From assembly GCA_902528415.1 (NCBI GenBank), contig CABZSR010000007.1, positions 18,646 to 82,645 of the forward strand: a stretch of 64,000 nucleotides of DNA. Reading direction: 5' to 3'. The stretch comes from an uncultured SAR116 cluster alpha proteobacterium (GTDB lineage Bacteria > Pseudomonadota > Alphaproteobacteria > Puniceispirillales > Marisalimonadaceae). Each line of letters opens with the position of its first letter. The stretch's first letter is position 1. The notes under the pieces are model-generated. The model did not search any database. It worked only from the letters and a program-made list of their open reading frames with translations, and had not been told where the DNA came from. Made by a program: the position numbers and the translations under genes. This document shows, in pieces, positions 60,733 to 64,000 of this stretch.

Positions 60733-61350
60733 TTATTCCGATAGGAAAGTTGTATAATCAGTATAATCCAATTTCTCAACTCTTAATGCATTTTCTTTAA
60801 AGTTAAGCTGATCGGCGATGAGTGTATGAAATTTAGTAAATGCTACCTGACCACATGAATGCAAACCTTCCCCTCTAGCACCAACTAAAATACTTTGAAT
60901 GAACATACCTACATCCATAAATGTACCAGTAGCAAGCCTTCTATCCATTGTTATAAACATTCCAAGTGGGGCCCCAAAAAAATGAAAATTTTCTTGCATT
61001 TGTTTATCTCTAGCTTCGAAATCTTCTCTTCCAATATTAAGTAATTTGTAAAGCTCAAAACCCACAGCTCTTCTTCTTGATATAAAAGGTTCAAACCATT
61101 CAGTAGGATAATAATCAAACTCTTGTTTGAATTTTTTAGCAGATCCATCTTTAATAGATTCTAAAATTGAGTTTGTTATAGCTTCTTTTTTCTTACCTTC
61201 AACCACATATACATGCCAAGGTTGAATGTTATGACCACTTGGCGCAAAAGCGGAACACTCTAATATATTTTTAATCTTATCTTTAGGAATTGGCTTAGAT
61301 AAAAATCTTCTAACAGACCTTCTTGATAAGAACGCTTCCTTCACATTCAT
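60733..61350 (-). CDS. Nitroreductase-family FMN enzyme
   Basis: The 205-residue protein has MNVKEAFLSRRSVRRFLSKPIP at its start, SAFAPSGHNIQPWHVYVVEG (FMN site, about residues 34-52) and VGARGEGLHSCGQVAFTKF near the C-terminus. It reduces nitro or quinone substrates with NAD(P)H; the natural substrate is unknown. The ORF track adds six residues; a GGGG run before ATG 61350 supports the shorter start. An inverted repeat just upstream may be its operator. Confidence 0.88.
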   Translation of the reverse strand: MNVKEAFLSRRSVRRFLSKPIPKDKIKNILECSAFAPSGHNIQPWHVYVVEGKKKEAITNSILESIKDGSAKKFKQEFDYYPTEWFEPFISRRRAVGFELYKLLNIGREDFEARDKQMQENFHFFGAPLGMFITMDRRLATGTFMDVGMFIQSILVGARGEGLHSCGQVAFTKFHTLIADQLNFKENALRVEKLDYTDYTTFLSE

Positions 61351-61374
61351 ATTTATAACCCCATACATTATTCT

Positions 61375-61398
61375 AAATAGTTAACTACTTAACTATTT
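61375..61398. promoter_or_regulatory. Inverted repeat upstream of the nitroreductase gene
   Basis: AAATAGTTAA-CTAC-TTAACTATTT is a perfect 10-bp inverted repeat with a 4-bp centre. It is 25 bases before the nitroreductase ATG. The shape fits an operator for a MarR- or HxlR-type dimer; no regulator gene is adjacent. Confidence 0.6.
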
Positions 61399-61429
61399 AC
61401 ATATTTATTTTTTTAATCAATTAATAAAT

Positions 61430-62125
61430 TTAATTTTGTGAGAATATATTTCTAAAAAATTTTACTTTTTCAATCCTTGCAAATAAATAAGGCTGACTGT
61501 CTTTTATTATGCTTGAAAGTGAATTTATGTTAACTTCTTTTTTTTTGGTATTTATTACAGACTTCATTGTCTTATATTTTTCACTTTTCCAAAACTGATT
61601 CACTTTAATTAAATAAGGTTTATTTTTATTTGGATCTGAAGAGTGATAGTGTTTTATGGCCTTATCCCACGAACCATGTTTATTTTTTAATTGTAATAGA
61701 AATGATGCTGCATAAGAGACATTTGGCTCAACAGCAAACATGTCAATTATTTTTTTAAAATTATTTTTATGCCACTTTATGTTTATTTGCATACAACCAA
61801 CATCAAGGTTAAAATCTTTCATTTCAACATGCTTTAAAACATACTTTTGCATTTGTTTTTTTGTATCAAAAAAAAGACTCTTTCCCGCATGATTCACTGT
61901 CCATGGCCAGATAATATGTGTATTATTATTTAATATCCGACCTGATTCAGCTTTACCAATACTTGAGAGAAGATTTTTTGGAATATCAGTATAGTCTTCT
62001 AAAGTTTTAATAACACTTTCACAGGAATTATTTTTTTTTGAGGTAAATGCGTATGTGTCTTTTATTGTAAAAATAAAAATACTAATAAATATTAAAAAGC
62101 TTTTAAATAAGGTCATACTGTACAT
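61430..62125 (-). CDS. Lytic transglycosylase (SLT)-like exported protein
   Basis: The protein has an N-terminal signal peptide (about residues 1-28, ending DTYAFT). An SLT-like domain follows with a catalytic Glu in LLSSIGKAESGR (about residue 58) and FNLDVGCMQINIKWH (the GxMQIN motif). NVSYAASFLLQLKNKHGSWDKAIKHYHS is the usual last block. It would cleave peptidoglycan. ATGs at 62125 and 62116 are both possible, with no strong ribosome-binding site. It is separate from the flagellar genes at the window start. Confidence 0.85.
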   Translation of the reverse strand: MYSMTLFKSFLIFISIFIFTIKDTYAFTSKKNNSCESVIKTLEDYTDIPKNLLSSIGKAESGRILNNNTHIIWPWTVNHAGKSLFFDTKKQMQKYVLKHVEMKDFNLDVGCMQINIKWHKNNFKKIIDMFAVEPNVSYAASFLLQLKNKHGSWDKAIKHYHSSDPNKNKPYLIKVNQFWKSEKYKTMKSVINTKKKEVNINSLSSIIKDSQPYLFARIEKVKFFRNIFSQN

Positions 62126-62151
62126 TAGCAATCACTATGCCAGATAAAAAA

Positions 62152-62937
62152 CTATCTCAACTTTTTATAATCTGGTGTTCTTTTTTCTAGAAAAGCGTCT
62201 ATGCCTTCTATACTCTCCTTATCACCTTGAGATTTTACCATATAGTCAGTTTCTAATTTAATTTGTTTTGAAAAATCATTACCGTAGGCTGCTCTGGATA
62301 ATTTTTTAATTCTCGAGATAGAGTTTTTAGGAAGATTTTCAAAATTTTTAGATAATTCTACAGCAGTCTCTTTTGCATTACCTTTTTGTGCTAATACATT
62401 AACAGCTCCAATGTTATATAGTCTTGATGCATCAATTTTTCCTCCTATCATTGCCATCTCAGCTAGCATTTGGCGGGGCATTGTTTCAGACAAAAATTTA
62501 GTAGCAGCACCATCAGGAGTTAAACCAATTTTAACATACGCCAATGAAAAAAAGCTATATTCGCTCATGACTACTAAATCACAGGCCATAGCTAATGAAA
62601 CACCCGCTCCAGCTGCTCCTCCTTCAATTGCAGCTATAATTGGTTTTGAACAATTATAAATAGATTCGATGGTTCCATTTAACTGATTTAAAGTTTGGTA
62701 CCTTTCTGGTTCAGTCATTGATCTTCTTGTTTTCAAAGCATTCAGATCACCACCTGCACAAAAAAAATCGCCTTCACCTGTAATGATAACAGAGCAAACA
62801 TTTTTATCTTCCTCTGCTATTTTTATAGCTGACTGAAATTCGTCATGAAATCCCTTGATCATTGAGTTTCTTTTTGATGGATTATTAAAGGTAATAATCA
62901 AAGTATTACCAATTATTTTATTTTCAATTATAGACAT
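62152..62937 (-). CDS. Enoyl-CoA hydratase/isomerase family protein
   Basis: The 261-residue crotonase has oxyanion segments GDFFCAGGDLNALKTRR (about residues 56-72) and AAIEGGAAGAGVSLAMACDLVVMSE (about 102-126). The C-terminus EGIDAFLEKRTPDYKKL is typical. The acyl substrate is unknown. One usual catalytic Glu region reads YVKIGLTPDGAATK, where an Asp replaces it, so it may be an isomerase or another activity. It is divergent from the glycerate kinase. Confidence 0.88.
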   Translation of the reverse strand: MSIIENKIIGNTLIITFNNPSKRNSMIKGFHDEFQSAIKIAEEDKNVCSVIITGEGDFFCAGGDLNALKTRRSMTEPERYQTLNQLNGTIESIYNCSKPIIAAIEGGAAGAGVSLAMACDLVVMSEYSFFSLAYVKIGLTPDGAATKFLSETMPRQMLAEMAMIGGKIDASRLYNIGAVNVLAQKGNAKETAVELSKNFENLPKNSISRIKKLSRAAYGNDFSKQIKLETDYMVKSQGDKESIEGIDAFLEKRTPDYKKLR

Positions 62938-63027
62938 TTAATTCCTATGTTGTAGTTTATTGTGAGATTGAAATTATATATTTACTAATTCATTCTTTAA
63001 GAAAGTTAAATAAATTGCAAACATATT

Positions 63028-64000
63028 ATGAATAATGAAAAATCACTTAAACTAATCATGGATGCTGCCCTAGAAGCCGCTAAACCAAAAGATAAGTTTA
63101 AAAAAATCCCAATCAGACCTGAAGGAAAACTTATAGTTATTGGCGCAGGAAAAGCTGCAGCCAGTATGGCAAGAGAATTTGAAAATAATTACGAAGGACC
63201 TATTGAAGGCCTAGTTATAACAAGATATGGGCATTCCACAGAAACAAGATTTGTAGAAGTAATTGAAGCCGCACATCCAGAACCAGATGCAAATGGGTTA
63301 CTTGCATCACAAAAAATTTTTAATATAGCTACGAACTCATCTGAGAAGGATCATGTTGTTTTTCTTATTTCTGGAGGAGCTTCATCTTTATTAACATTAC
63401 CTTTAAATGGTATAAGTTTTAAAGAAAAACAAAGAATAAATAAAGAACTTTTAATTAGTGGCGTACCAATCGATGAGATGAATATTGTAAGACGATCTCT
63501 ATCTCAATTAAAAGGTGGTCGCCTTGCTGAAGCAATTTTTCCTGCACAACTGACTACCTATATGATATCAGATATTCCAGGAGATGATCCCGCCTATATT
63601 GGCTCTGGTCCTACAATACAAGCAAATGGCTCAAATCAAGATTCAATAACCATATTAGAAAATTATAAGATAGCTATAAGTGACAAAATTAAAAAAATTA
63701 TTTATAAAAATACATTGCCCCAATTAATAAAATCACCTCAGCACATGCTTGCCAATCCAATAATGGCCCTCAAAAACGCAGCTAGTGTTGCAGAAAAAGA
63801 GGGTTATATTCCAATAATTTTATCTGACAGCCTTGAAGGTGAGGCTAAAATTGAAGGGGAAAAAATGGCTAAGTTAGCGATCAAGATAAGTAATGAGAAA
63901 AAGTATAAAAATATTAGTTTAAGCAAACCAATTTTACTTTTATCTGGAGGAGAAACTACTGTTAAGGTCAAAGGAAATGGAAAAGGAGGTAGAAATACTG
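63028..64000 (+). CDS. Glycerate 2-kinase (GckA/TtuD type), 3' end outside the window
   Basis: The ORF track omits this because the frame is open at the right edge; 324 codons are present. The protein starts MNNEKSLKLIMDAALEAAKP and has LIVIGAGKAAASMAREFE, IEAAHPEPDANGLLASQ, VVFLISGGASSLLTLP and a YMISDIPGDDPAYIGSGPT block. The following LLLSGGETTVKVKGNGKGGRNT is the start of the MOFRL domain. It makes 2-phosphoglycerate from glycerate, perhaps that released by the GH13 phosphorylase at 55627. Confidence 0.92.
   Translation, partial: MNNEKSLKLIMDAALEAAKPKDKFKKIPIRPEGKLIVIGAGKAAASMAREFENNYEGPIEGLVITRYGHSTETRFVEVIEAAHPEPDANGLLASQKIFNIATNSSEKDHVVFLISGGASSLLTLPLNGISFKEKQRINKELLISGVPIDEMNIVRRSLSQLKGGRLAEAIFPAQLTTYMISDIPGDDPAYIGSGPTIQANGSNQDSITILENYKIAISDKIKKIIYKNTLPQLIKSPQHMLANPIMALKNAASVAEKEGYIPIILSDSLEGEAKIEGEKMAKLAIKISNEKKYKNISLSKPILLLSGGETTVKVKGNGKGGRNT

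Noticed and set aside
1-64000. CRISPR array, insertion sequence, prophage or integron
   Set aside because: No repeat-spacer pattern, transposase, integrase or terminal inverted repeats were found on reading the window.

Overview
The window is AT-rich (roughly one third G+C by eye) and tightly packed, with ATGA-type overlaps and convergent genes that nearly share stop codons. The mix of genes suggests a free-living planktonic alphaproteobacterium: an alphaproteobacterial-type Fur, UrtABCDE with urease, glucosylglycerate synthesis, CoA-ester catabolism and a polar-type flagellar system. This placement is an inference; no rRNA or tRNA gene is present to support it. I saw no insertion sequence, prophage or CRISPR array.

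Region 1 (1-19733) is mainly flagellar. On the minus strand lie flgBCDE (flgE is very long and runs off the left edge) and a second operon flgP-flgT-LysM protein-flgA-flgM-FlgN-like. On the plus strand lie flhA-flhF-flhG-fliA and one unknown gene. A FlgF/FlgG-type rod protein, several unknown small proteins, an orphan ParA ATPase with a coiled-coil neighbour, a cyclic-nucleotide-binding protein and a FliL-like protein follow. Four sequences with the GG-N10-GC spacing of sigma-54 promoters sit at the heads of the flgB, flgP, flhA and flgF-like units. Between the ParA and cNMP genes is a 26-codon ORF with a near-perfect Shine-Dalgarno and its own intrinsic terminator.

Region 2 (19734-30170) combines threonine synthase and a tartrate/malate-type dehydrogenase with iron genes: a ferric ABC permease and binding protein, Fur, a DUF4856/imelysin-like protein, bacterioferritin-associated ferredoxin and bacterioferritin. 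Several Fur-box-like palindromes occur. One fills the spacer of a TTGACA/TATTAA promoter whose predicted transcript begins with a long hairpin. This may be an iron-responsive small RNA or leader.

Region 3 (30171-44581) is carboxylic acid and acyl-CoA catabolism: an isocitrate/isopropylmalate-type dehydrogenase, a DUF1537 four-carbon acid kinase, a RraA-type aldolase, paired acyl-CoA dehydrogenases, enoyl-CoA hydratase, thiolase, a class III CoA transferase, an MFS carrier, a metallo-beta-lactamase-fold hydrolase and others.

Region 4 (44582-55617) is a single urea-use locus, urtABCDE-ureDABCEFG. ureG is split by one extra G in a nine-G tract. Region 5 (55627-60702) is a glucosylglycerate operon: MFS, phosphatase, synthase and GH13 phosphorylase. 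The window ends with a nitroreductase, a lytic transglycosylase-like protein, a crotonase and a truncated glycerate 2-kinase. The kinase could use the glycerate released by the phosphorylase. The pairing of urea scavenging with a nitrogen-free compatible solute suggests life under nitrogen limitation.
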